From Bacteroidota bacterium (GTDB lineage Bacteria > Bacteroidota > Bacteroidia > M30B66), in the NCBI GenBank assembly GCA_947497195.1, contig CANMGM010000056.1, positions 1 through 10,862 of the forward strand: a DNA stretch of 10,862 bases. The letters run 5' to 3'. A program made the position numbers and the translations under genes. Below are positions 1-6,674 of this stretch, piece after piece; positions within the stretch are counted from its first letter, which is position 1; each line of letters begins with the position of its first letter. The notes beneath the pieces are model-generated. The model had not been told where the DNA came from. It searched no databases and saw nothing but the letters and a program-made list of their open reading frames with translations.

Positions 1-2
1 AA

Positions 3-41
3 GGCGAAGCTACGAAACCAGCAGCATCTAACCGTAAATAA
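3..41 (+). CDS. Possible 3' end of a plus-strand gene, cut by the window edge
   Basis: Frame 3 from the left edge reads GEATKPAASNRK followed by a TAA stop at 39-41. The codons (gaa, gct, aaa, cca, gca, tct, cgt) look like ordinary coding sequence, and the lysine/alanine-rich tail is plausible for a C-terminus. Only 12 codons are visible, so no family can be named and the reading frame could be chance. The other two plus frames also reach a stop within about 50 bases. If the gene is real, its stop codon lies inside the nested palindrome at 29-67, which could then act as a 3' hairpin of its mRNA. Confidence 0.25.
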   Translation, partial: GEATKPAASNRK

Positions 42-67
42 ACGTTTATAAACGTTTAAAACGGTTA
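29..67. promoter_or_regulatory. 39-bp nested palindrome with two abutting TAAACGTTTA sites
   Basis: Two perfect 10-bp palindromes TAAACGTTTA lie directly end to end (39-48 and 49-58). They are enclosed by outer arms TAACCGT (29-35) and ACGGTTA (61-67). The centres of the outer and inner symmetries differ by only half a base pair, because the A spacers are three and two bases long. On DNA this looks like a multi-site operator, since the 10-bp step places both palindromes on the same helix face. On RNA it could fold into one long hairpin. It is not followed by a convincing T-run, so it is not a standard terminator. The binding factor is unknown. Confidence 0.5.
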
Positions 68-74
68 AATGATT

Positions 75-343
75 TTGCCCTGCAAGGTTTCTCAATTTGC
101 AGGTCGCTCATCTTTTTTAAGCGGATTCAAAACGAATAATGGTAACGCCTCGCAATTTCTGAGATTGCAGGTCGCTCATCTTTTTTAAGCGGATTCAAAA
201 CGAATAATGGCAAAGCCTTGCAATTTCTGAGAGTGCAAATGCCTATCCTCTTTTATCAAGAATTTTAATATGGGTAAAGGCCTAAGACTATGGCGACCTT
301 CGAAAAAAATCCATTTCGCTTTTACGGGGATTCAAAACGGGAA
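75..343. repeat. Degenerate ~68-bp tandem repeat array, about four units
   Basis: A 46-base stretch at 97-142 recurs identically at 165-210, a period of 68. The bases after each copy (143-164 and 211-232) also match, with three differences in 22. A looser first unit begins near 75, where the GCC..TGCAA..TTGCAG section has two extra bases. A third, decayed unit (about 211-274) keeps TGCA, CTAT..TTTTA and ATGGG. A fourth (about 275-343) begins TAAAGGCCT and ends with GGATTCAAAACG at 328-339, two periods (137 bases) after the copy at 191-202. Two units contain a small inverted repeat, GCAAT/ATTGC or a variant. No coding potential is evident. The array lies between the pyrC operon terminator and whatever lies to the left. 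Confidence 0.75.
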
Positions 344-480
344 TTTCCTCATTTCAATTCGATATTTTCAATTGCGTGAATGCGTAAATTCAATCTGAAA
401 AAGGAAATTGGAATCGCAACTAGAATGAAACAACGTCTCAGAAATACAGCGAAGGAAAAACCATAATTAATCGAATCGAT
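344..480. other. Intergenic stretch with no recognised feature
   Basis: This A/T-rich stretch lies between the tandem array and the operon terminator. I see no open reading frame with coding character, no TAnnTTTG promoter with a well-spaced upstream box, and no strong hairpin. Short TTTCAATT-like motifs recur (about 353-380) but are too short to interpret. Confidence 0.5.
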
Positions 481-520
481 AAAACGCTGCACCTTGCGAG
501 AAACAGTTTCGCGACGCAGC
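481..520 (-). terminator. Hairpin terminator of the acetyltransferase-lysC-pyrC-lipoprotein operon
   Basis: Read on the minus strand, just after the lipoprotein stop codon, outer arms GCTGC and GCAGC (516-520 and 486-490) enclose an inner stem of GCGAAA with TTCTCGC carrying one bulged base. A T-run (GTTTTAT) follows. The stem is interrupted by an internal loop and the T-run is short, so it is a moderate rather than strong intrinsic terminator. Its position, two bases past the last stop codon, supports the call. Confidence 0.5.
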
Positions 521-521
521 C

Positions 522-866
522 TTACCGAACAGCTTCCGCCTGCCGCTTACTCAATTCCTTAAGAGCGTTTTCGTAAATCTGTTGAAGTCTTTTTGAATGC
601 TGTGCGTAATATCCGAGCGACTCTACAAATTGCCGGCGGGTGGTTCCGTGCTTCTTCACGACTTCTTCGTAGAACAATTCTTTTCTGAACCGGGGCAAGT
701 TTAAACTGGTCAAACTAACCGAATAGGCTGCATCAACCAGCGAAAAATCCAGTATCAATTCTGTCATTACACTGTCTGCCAATACGCCATCGGGCAAATC
801 TGTGTCATTTTTCCCGCATGATGCCAAAAAAAATAAAATACTAAAAATAAAAAGGACGAATCTCAT
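522..866 (-). CDS. DUF4296 family lipoprotein
   Basis: A 114-residue protein of unknown function. The N-terminus is a lipoprotein signal: Met-Arg, a hydrophobic stretch at 3-14, and a lipobox LASC ending at Cys17, so the mature protein should be lipidated and envelope-anchored. The mature part is about 97 residues and mostly helical. It has the pattern of the Bacteroidetes DUF4296 family: an early proline-containing segment (DLPDGVLADSVMTELILDFS), a Lys-His-Gly-Thr stretch near 72-75, then a helical tail. The start codon overlaps the pyrC stop by four bases (ATGA type), which indicates translational coupling. Similar small DUF4296 lipoproteins are frequent in Bacteroidetes and have no assigned role. 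The family call is from memory of the sequence pattern. Confidence 0.8.
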   Translation of the reverse strand: MRFVLFIFSILFFLASCGKNDTDLPDGVLADSVMTELILDFSLVDAAYSVSLTSLNLPRFRKELFYEEVVKKHGTTRRQFVESLGYYAQHSKRLQQIYENALKELSKRQAEAVR

Positions 867-2215
867 CGGTTGAATGTCATGCGCATACCCATTCTCGACT
901 CATCGAAAATGCCTTCATTATACACCAAATGTCCGTTCACAAAGGTTTTTTCGACCGAGCTGCGGAACTTTTGACCTGTAAATGGCGACCACCCGCACTT
1001 GTACAAAAGTGAATCTTCTGTAACGTTTTCTTCATGTGCAGGATTTACCAGAACCAAATCGGCAAAATAGCCTTCACGCAGATACCCACGCCGATCGATC
1101 TGGAACAAATCGGCCACCCGGTGCGCATATTTCTCCACCACAAGTTCGGGTGTAAAAACGCCTTCGAAACACATTTCGAGCAATGCTTGCAATGCGTGTT
1201 GTACCAGCGGACCACCCGAAGGACAGGAATCGTATGGATTTTTCTTCTCTGCTATGGTGTGTGGGGCATGATCGGTTGCCAATACGTCGATTCGTCCGTT
1301 GCGAATGGCGTCGCGCACAGCGTCGCGGTCGGCTTCCGATTTAATGGCCGGATTCCATTTAATGGCTGCACCAAGGCGTTCGTAATCTTTATCGGTAAAC
1401 CATAAATGGTGAACACAGGCTTCTGAAGTAATTTTCTTTTCGCGTAAGGGGATATCGTTGCGAAAGAGTTCTGTTTCGCGCGCTGTTGAGATATGCAATA
1501 CATGAATGCGTGTCCCATATTTTTCGGCCAGTTCAACAGCTTTCGATGAAGACTTGTAGCAGGCTTCCGCGTCGCGAATTACAGGATGCATGGAAAGCGG
1601 AATATTGGATCCGTATTGCCCCTGAATGCGCGCTTTATTGGCCGCGATGGATGGATCATCTTCGCAGTGCAATGCAATAATTGCCTTCACCTCACGAAAA
1701 ATATTGTTCACCGATTCGCAGCTGTCAACAAGCAAATTTCCGGTACTTGAGCCCAGAAATAGCTTCACACCACAAACCGTTTTTGGATCGGTTTTGAGCA
1801 ATTGGTCGAGATTGGTGTTATTTCCACCAATGTAAAAACTGTAATTCGCCAGCGATTTTTCGGATGCAATCAGGTATTTATCGGCAAGCAGTGCCTGTGT
1901 TGTTGCCGATGGATTGGTGTTTGGCATTTCCATGTAACTGGTAATTCCTCCCGCCACTGCCGCTTTAGGCTCGGTATACAAATCGCCTTTATGTGTTAAA
2001 CCCGGTTCGCGGAAATGCACCTGATCATCTATAAATCCCGGAAAAAGCCATTTACCGGAGCCGTCGATAACTTCATAATTTCGCAACGACACATCGGGCG
2101 GAATATCGCCTTCAAAAATTTTTTCGATAAACGAACCCTTCGTTTTGAGGCTTCCCCGAAAACGCTTACCCTCGTTGAAGATGAGGGCGTTTTTTATAAT
2201 GTAACCCTGACTCAT
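863..2215 (-). CDS. pyrC: Dihydroorotase (class I-like), pyrimidine biosynthesis
   Basis: A 450-residue cytosolic amidohydrolase-fold enzyme that interconverts N-carbamoyl-L-aspartate and dihydroorotate in de novo UMP synthesis. Expected landmarks are present: the metal/substrate segment at 63-72 (DDQVHFREPG), MEMPNT at 95-100, a candidate carboxylated lysine Lys151 in VKLFLGSS, His183 in ALHCEDD, His241 in HVLHIST, and the catalytic Asp315 in LATDHAPHT. The end (REGYFADLVLV, 380-390, and the following beta strands) forms the usual C-terminal sandwich. The first His of the HxH pair is Gln65, while His67 and Arg69 remain; I recall this Gln from other Bacteroidetes dihydroorotases but could not check. 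The length fits the long class. It lies 23 bases after lysC and overlaps the DUF4296 gene by four bases. Allantoinase or hydantoinase is a less likely alternative. Confidence 0.92.
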   Translation of the reverse strand: MSQGYIIKNALIFNEGKRFRGSLKTKGSFIEKIFEGDIPPDVSLRNYEVIDGSGKWLFPGFIDDQVHFREPGLTHKGDLYTEPKAAVAGGITSYMEMPNTNPSATTQALLADKYLIASEKSLANYSFYIGGNNTNLDQLLKTDPKTVCGVKLFLGSSTGNLLVDSCESVNNIFREVKAIIALHCEDDPSIAANKARIQGQYGSNIPLSMHPVIRDAEACYKSSSKAVELAEKYGTRIHVLHISTARETELFRNDIPLREKKITSEACVHHLWFTDKDYERLGAAIKWNPAIKSEADRDAVRDAIRNGRIDVLATDHAPHTIAEKKNPYDSCPSGGPLVQHALQALLEMCFEGVFTPELVVEKYAHRVADLFQIDRRGYLREGYFADLVLVNPAHEENVTEDSLLYKCGWSPFTGQKFRSSVEKTFVNGHLVYNEGIFDESRMGMRMTFNR

Positions 2216-2238
2216 AATTTAAAGCCGCAAGTTAAATA

Positions 2239-3504
2239 CTAATTCTGAAGAACGAGCTGAATCGTATTGCGACTTTTCTGTTCAAGCAAAATATTTTTAC
2301 CGGATGTATGCGAACCCGTTAGTTCGTCGGTATAATTGCGGATTGTAAGCAATTCGCACGCTTCGTTGTAGCGCACTCGGTAACGATCATTGAGCGATTC
2401 GCGAAATGCATCAATCTTACCTTTCTCATTGTTTAGGCAAAGCGAAAAATTGAGTGCCGAATTTTGCATCAGATTTACCTTGATGCGCCGCTTTGCAATT
2501 TCCCGAAATATCTCGCTGATATTCTCTTCGATAATAAATGAAAAATCGCGTGGCGAAATCGAAACCAGTACTTGTTCCGGTTTACGAATGAATGTTGGCT
2601 TTTCATTACGCAGCTCGGTATTTCCAATTAATGTTCCTGCCTCAAGTGGGTTTAAGAATGATTTTACGCGCAGCGGAATATTTTTATTCTGCAAGGGCTT
2701 AATTGTTTTGGGATGAATTACGGTAGCTCCATAATACGTCATTTCGATGGCATCGTAATACGAAATTTCATGCAGCAATTCGGCCTGTGGAAAAATACGC
2801 GGATCGGCATTTAAAACACCGGGAACGTCTTTCCAGATGACAACTTCGCTCGCATTGAGACAATATGCAATAATGGAAGCCGAATAATCGGAGCCTTCGC
2901 GTCCCAAGGTAATGGAATTGTTGTCGGAGGTTGAAGCAATAAAGCCCTGCGTAAGAATTAGGAAACCGGGCTTTTGCGTTCTGATTTTATTGTATGCCGT
3001 CTGGATCTGAGCTTCTGTAATTCGCCAATCGACCTGCCCTTCGCGAAACGAATCGTCGGTACGAATTAAATCGCGTGCATCGATCCATTCGCAAGGAATT
3101 CCAGAAGCATTTAAATACGCAGCAACTATGCGTGTACTGAGCAATTCGCCAATGGATACTATTTGGTCGTACTCGTAATCATAATTTTTTAACTGCGCCT
3201 CTTCGGCAACCCAGTAAATTTCGGCAATCAGCGATTCGATAGCATCTAACACCGGCTTCGCAGACGGAAATAATTCCTGAGCAATTTGAAAATGCTGCTC
3301 TTTTAATTGAGAAATCAGCAAATCGATATTCGCAGCGTTACCTAGGATTGCATCGGTAATTTGTTCGAGTGCATTGGTAACTTTGCCCATTGCCGAAATT
3401 ACGATTACATTTTCGGGCCTACTATGCGCTCGAATTATTTCACACACATTCTTTACACCTGCCGCATCTTTTACAGAAGCACCTCCGAATTTAAAAACCT
3501 GCAT
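2239..3504 (-). CDS. lysC: Aspartate kinase, monofunctional
   Basis: A 421-residue cytosolic kinase converting aspartate and ATP to aspartyl phosphate, the first step towards lysine, threonine, methionine and diaminopimelate. Amino-acid-kinase fold motifs are clear: KFGGASV at 5-11, VISAMGKVTNAL at 35-46, GREGSDYSA at 201-209, IWKDVPGVLNADPR at 223-236, and YGATVIHPK at 258-266. Residues from about 310 onward form the ACT-type regulatory region that normally senses lysine or threonine. There is no homoserine dehydrogenase domain, so it is not a ThrA/MetL fusion. The symbol lysC follows common use for monofunctional enzymes; its actual feedback effector cannot be read here. Its start lies within the end of the acetyltransferase gene (14-base overlap), and pyrC follows 23 bases downstream. 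Confidence 0.93.
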   Translation of the reverse strand: MQVFKFGGASVKDAAGVKNVCEIIRAHSRPENVIVISAMGKVTNALEQITDAILGNAANIDLLISQLKEQHFQIAQELFPSAKPVLDAIESLIAEIYWVAEEAQLKNYDYEYDQIVSIGELLSTRIVAAYLNASGIPCEWIDARDLIRTDDSFREGQVDWRITEAQIQTAYNKIRTQKPGFLILTQGFIASTSDNNSITLGREGSDYSASIIAYCLNASEVVIWKDVPGVLNADPRIFPQAELLHEISYYDAIEMTYYGATVIHPKTIKPLQNKNIPLRVKSFLNPLEAGTLIGNTELRNEKPTFIRKPEQVLVSISPRDFSFIIEENISEIFREIAKRRIKVNLMQNSALNFSLCLNNEKGKIDAFRESLNDRYRVRYNEACELLTIRNYTDELTGSHTSGKNILLEQKSRNTIQLVLQN

Positions 3505-3976
3505 TTAATTGTGTCAATTGTTCGCGGGTAAATTTACAGTTAATCCAAGTGGGGTCGAGTATTGCTCCAAAATTTTTATAAAAGCCAATTGCCGGCTCAT
3601 TCCAGTCGAGCACCTGCCATTCGAGCCTACCGGCATTTTGTTCGGCAGCATACCGAATAGCGCGCTGAAACAATGCTTTTCCAATGCCTTTGTTTCGGTG
3701 TTTTTCTGTAACGATAATATCTTCCAGGAAAATACATCGTCCTTTCCATGTCGAATATTTGGTGTACAAAAGCGCTATTCCAACCACTTCATTTTCGAGC
3801 CGAGCTACATAGCATGTGAAAATTTTATTGGAACCAAATCCGTCTTCCAGTATATCTTCCCGGGTTAAAACAGCCTCTTCGGGAGCTCGTTCGTAATGGG
3901 CGAGTTCGCGAATTAAGGCGGCAATAGCCGCTGCGTCAGTGGGTAGAGCGTCCTCAACCCTGAATGTATGCTTCAT
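3491..3976 (-). CDS. GNAT N-acetyltransferase, SSAT/thialysine acetyltransferase-like
   Basis: A 161-residue acetyl-CoA-dependent N-acetyltransferase. The whole length resembles the eukaryotic SAT1/SAT2 (spermidine/spermine and thialysine acetyltransferase) branch of GNAT: LIRELAHYE at 21-29, LTREDILEDGFG at 37-48, LEDIIV at 84-89, the acetyl-CoA pyrophosphate loop HRNKGIGKAL at 93-102, and WNEPAIGFYKNFGA at 125-138 with the usual Asn-Glu-Pro and the Tyr general-acid candidate at 133. The substrate is probably a small amine such as a polyamine or a lysine analogue, but cannot be fixed from sequence. It is the first gene of the operon and overlaps lysC by 14 bases. A position next to aspartate kinase may point to lysine-like substrates; that is inference. 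Its start codon lies only 13 bases downstream of a terminator T-run. Confidence 0.85.
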   Translation of the reverse strand: MKHTFRVEDALPTDAAAIAALIRELAHYERAPEEAVLTREDILEDGFGSNKIFTCYVARLENEVVGIALLYTKYSTWKGRCIFLEDIIVTEKHRNKGIGKALFQRAIRYAAEQNAGRLEWQVLDWNEPAIGFYKNFGAILDPTWINCKFTREQLTQLNAGF

Positions 3977-3989
3977 GAAAATTTAAACA

Positions 3990-4018
3990 TAAAAAAAGGC
4001 TGTCGTGTATGACAGCCT
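3990..4018 (-). terminator. Intrinsic terminator downstream of the AT-hook gene
   Basis: On the minus strand a perfect 8-bp stem, AGGCTGTC pairing with GACAGCCT (4011-4018 and 3997-4004), with a six-base loop runs straight into seven T residues. This is a textbook rho-independent terminator for the 4041-5327 gene, 22 bases past its stop codon. The same element lies immediately upstream of the acetyltransferase start codon at 3976, so read-through here would feed the next operon. Confidence 0.85.
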
Positions 4019-4040
4019 CGTATTGAATTTCAAATGCAAT

Positions 4041-5327
4041 TTATTGAATATAGCCTGCGTCGCTGGTCTCTAAAGACGCCCAATATGCTTGGCGATCTTT
4101 TTCTTTGCGGCGGCGAAGAATTTTACTCTGCGATTGCAGTCCATTTAAAATGAATTGCATTGTGTTTTTCGCGGCATCTTTTTCTTTGCCTTTCAAGTTA
4201 AATTCTTTTATTCCTGCATTCACGATTTCTTCGGTAGTGTAGAATCGTGGCTCAGATGCAAATGTTTTAAAAATCAATTCCTGATAAAGTTCTTTTTTAG
4301 AAACTTTTTTAGGTGCGACTTCAACCTTCGCTTGAACTTTGGCGCTTTTTGCAGGAGTTGATTTCTTAGTCTCTTTCGCAGCCGATTTTTTAACCGAAAC
4401 AACCTTGGCAGGTGTGGCCTTTACTACTTTGGCTTTTACGGCTTTTTCTGCAGGCTTTGCTTTAGAAACTTTTGCCGCAGCAGGCTTTTTCGCATCAGAC
4501 TTCGCTTCTTTTGGAGTCTTTGTTGTGGATGCAGCGACCTTATTTACATCCCCTTTCGCAGAATTCGATTTAGGCGATTTTTTATTCTCAATTGATTTCG
4601 CTTCAGGTGCAGTTGTTTTTGCTTCAGGCGCAGCGGCATCAGATGTCTTTTTGCCAATTATCGAAGGTTTTCTTCCTCGTTTTGCACCAGAAACTTTTGC
4701 AACAGGTTTTGTTTTATCTTTTTTACCTGTAGCAACTGTTTTTAATTCTGTAGCTGATTTCGTTGCAGAATTCTCAATCTTTTTGCCGGGTTTACGACCA
4801 CGTTTTGCACCCGTAGTGATAGGAGCGCTTTGTGCTTTATCTATTCCAATTGATGCATCATTAGATGCCTTGGAGGCAGACAATGGTTTACGTCCACGTT
4901 TTTTACCCTTCGGCGTAGCTGCATTTGAAACAGCAGTTACAATACTATCGGCATTGGGCTGAGCAAGCTGAAGTTTTGGCTTACGACCGCGCTTTTTACC
5001 GCTAGTTGCAGAAACAGGAGCATCGGACGATTTTGCTTTTGCCGGCCTGCCACGTTTTTTGGGTGATGCATTTACCTCATCGGTAGTTTTTTTATTTTTT
5101 GTTGCGGGCCGACCTCTCTTCTTTTTAATAGGAGAAGGAACACCAATTGCAACCGGTTCTGAATTATTTAATCCGGTTTTCTTTTCTCGCCCATTTGAAG
5201 AATTACCAATTTTAGCCAAAATTGCGCGAATGTGTTTTATTCTCTCTTCGGCTGTAGCCAATTCATTGGAATAAAATGAACGTAGCTCATTAATTTCTTC
5301 CGCTGAAAATTGAATTGTTTTTGACAT
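4041..5327 (-). CDS. Histone H1-like protein with six AT-hooks and a C-terminal winged-helix-like domain
   Basis: A 428-residue, very basic, lysine- and alanine-rich protein predicted to bind DNA. Residues 8-40 are a helical, possibly coiled-coil segment (SAEEINELRSFYSNELATAE). Six AT-hook cores follow, each preceded by basic residues: RGRP at 71-74 and 92-95, RGRKP at 113-117, 144-148, 176-180 and 217-221. Residues 225-340 are a low-complexity Lys/Ala/Pro/Ser/Thr tail like the C-terminal domain of linker histone H1. Residues 342-420 look folded: three helices (343-357, 363-376, 382-400) and a basic wing-like stretch KILRRRKEKDRQAYW, which suggests a winged helix. AT-hooks bind the minor groove of A/T-rich DNA, so a nucleoid-organising or regulatory role is likely. 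The gene has its own promoter and terminator. I cannot name a characterised homologue. Confidence 0.75.
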   Translation of the reverse strand: MSKTIQFSAEEINELRSFYSNELATAEERIKHIRAILAKIGNSSNGREKKTGLNNSEPVAIGVPSPIKKKRGRPATKNKKTTDEVNASPKKRGRPAKAKSSDAPVSATSGKKRGRKPKLQLAQPNADSIVTAVSNAATPKGKKRGRKPLSASKASNDASIGIDKAQSAPITTGAKRGRKPGKKIENSATKSATELKTVATGKKDKTKPVAKVSGAKRGRKPSIIGKKTSDAAAPEAKTTAPEAKSIENKKSPKSNSAKGDVNKVAASTTKTPKEAKSDAKKPAAAKVSKAKPAEKAVKAKVVKATPAKVVSVKKSAAKETKKSTPAKSAKVQAKVEVAPKKVSKKELYQELIFKTFASEPRFYTTEEIVNAGIKEFNLKGKEKDAAKNTMQFILNGLQSQSKILRRRKEKDRQAYWASLETSDAGYIQ

Positions 5328-5341
5328 ATATGTTTTTTTAG

Positions 5342-5370
5342 CAAAAATATAAAAATATTGATACGTGCAA
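5342..5370 (-). promoter_or_regulatory. Promoter of the AT-hook protein gene
   Basis: On the minus strand TTG (5370-5368), 18 bases, then TATTTTTG (5349-5342) match the Bacteroidetes promoter pattern, with an exact TAnnTTTG -7 element. The end of the -7 box is 14 bases from the ATG at 5327, implying a leader of roughly 10 bases. Confidence 0.5.
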
Positions 5371-5386
5371 GTATTTCTGTATCAAT
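5357..5386. promoter_or_regulatory. Inverted repeat around the -33 box of the AT-hook gene (candidate operator)
   Basis: Perfect 8-bp arms ATTGATAC (5357-5364) and GTATCAAT (5379-5386) are separated by 14 bases that contain the -33 TTG. A further GTAT at 5371-5374 also pairs with ATAC at 5361-5364. The placement over the promoter suits an operator, possibly for autoregulation. It could also be a weak hairpin terminating lpxB transcripts, because the minus-strand sequence after it is T-rich, but the stem is A/T-rich. Confidence 0.35.
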
Positions 5387-5455
5387 TATTAAAATTAGCT
5401 GAAATTAATCGCTTTAATTTACTTAAAAATACGGCTGTTAAAGCAAATGCTAAAT

Positions 5456-6577
5456 TTATTTTAGGTTTTTAATATAGGTTTCTTTGAGCAAATGAACCAT
5501 GTTGGCGGCTGTTCGGAATGATGATCCCGGCTTGCCACATAAAACTTTAAGTTCATGGAAATACTTTATTAAAGACTCTTTTTGCTTGGTACTTGAAAGT
5601 AATTTTTGAAGCTCATTATGTATTTGCTTCGCATTCATTTCATCCTGAATTAATTCTTTTACAATCGGTTTGTTCAGAATTAAGTTTACCAGCGAAATAT
5701 AATTTACATGAATTAATTTACGGGCAATCCAATATGAAATTTTACTGCCTTTATAGCAAACCAAGAGCGGAGTATTGAGCAATGCGGCCTCCAGTGTTGC
5801 AGTGCCTGAAGTAACAATTGCGGCATCAGCATTTTTTAAAATTCCATATGTATTTCCAACTAGGAGCAATACATTGGCATCCCCGATAATGGACGCATAA
5901 AATTCCGTTTCAACCGATGATACAGCAGCAATAACAGGAAAATATTCGTCATTTTTTTCAATCGCTTTTAGCATCTCGGGTAGCATTTTTTTAATCTCTT
6001 GTTTGCGGCTCCCGGGAAGCAAGGCAATAATCTTTTTATTGTCGGGTAAACCCTTAGGACGCGTCTGTTCTATATTTTCGAATGCATCAAGCAATGGATG
6101 ACCCTCGTAGTGGACATTCATGCCAAATTGCGCATAAAACTGTTTTTCAAAAGGGAGAATAACAAACATCTCATCCACATATTGTTTTATAATCTTGATT
6201 CGATTTTGCTTCCAAGCCCATATTTGCGGCGAGATGTAGTAGAATGTTGTGATTCCGAGTTGCTTTACAAACGGCAATATGCGCAGATTAAAGCCCGGAT
6301 AATCGACAAAAATTACCACATCGGGTTTCCATTCTTTGATATCCTGCTTACAAAAGCGAATATTGGATGCTATGGTTTTTAAATTTGCGACTACTTCAAT
6401 AAACCCCATAAAGGCAAGATCGCGGTAATGTTTTACCAAGGTTGCTCCTTGTTGCTGCATTAAATCGCCCCCCCAGGCTCTAAAGATGGCCGCTTCATCG
6501 TGAACACGAATTCCGGCCATTAAATTGGATGCATGTAAATCGCCAGAAGCCTCTCCCGAAATGATATAATATTTCAT
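5456..6577 (-). CDS. lpxB: Lipid-A-disaccharide synthase
   Basis: A 373-residue family GT19 glycosyltransferase that joins UDP-2,3-diacylglucosamine to lipid X to give lipid A disaccharide-1-phosphate on the inner face of the cytoplasmic membrane. Family motifs run along the whole length: SGEASGDLH at 7-15, FMGFIEV at 57-62, VDYPGFNLR at 91-99, YYISPQIWAWK at 113-123, EGHPLLD at 158-164, LLPGSRKQEI at 186-195, and TSGTATLEAALL at 256-267. The ATG at 6577 gives the conserved MKYYIISGEASGD start. A TTG three codons upstream is in frame but adds only MPL and is not needed. The gene diverges from the metallohydrolase, with a 97-base gap, and is followed by the AT-hook gene in the same direction after 128 bases. 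The usual Bacteroidetes neighbour surE is not visible here. Confidence 0.96.
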   Translation of the reverse strand: MKYYIISGEASGDLHASNLMAGIRVHDEAAIFRAWGGDLMQQQGATLVKHYRDLAFMGFIEVVANLKTIASNIRFCKQDIKEWKPDVVIFVDYPGFNLRILPFVKQLGITTFYYISPQIWAWKQNRIKIIKQYVDEMFVILPFEKQFYAQFGMNVHYEGHPLLDAFENIEQTRPKGLPDNKKIIALLPGSRKQEIKKMLPEMLKAIEKNDEYFPVIAAVSSVETEFYASIIGDANVLLLVGNTYGILKNADAAIVTSGTATLEAALLNTPLLVCYKGSKISYWIARKLIHVNYISLVNLILNKPIVKELIQDEMNAKQIHNELQKLLSSTKQKESLIKYFHELKVLCGKPGSSFRTAANMVHLLKETYIKNLK

Positions 6578-6674
6578 CAGAGGCAAAATAACAACAATTC
6601 ATCAATGCCTACTGTGTTTGACCGAAAGTAATTTGAAGGATAAAATATCTAAAGAAATTCAGTAGGTTTGGAAT

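Noticed and set aside
75..343. CRISPR array
   Set aside because: The repeated unit is contiguous with no unique spacers of constant length, the copies decay in place, and no cas genes are present.
1034..2242. Several plus-strand frames of 64-123 residues opposite pyrC
   Set aside because: All are shadows of the dihydroorotase gene, which has complete family motifs on the minus strand.
4021..4045. Promoter for the acetyltransferase operon just upstream of the hairpin
   Set aside because: CAAATGCA (4031-4038) is one base from the reverse complement of TAnnTTTG, but no TTG/TTTG box lies at the right distance.
4339..4962. 207-residue plus-strand frame rich in Phe and Ala
   Set aside because: It is the antisense shadow of the low-complexity Lys/Ala codons of the AT-hook gene, with no family features or promoter.
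6578..6586. Upstream TTG start for lpxB
   Set aside because: It adds only three residues; the ATG at 6577 gives the conserved LpxB N-terminus MKYYIISGEASGD.
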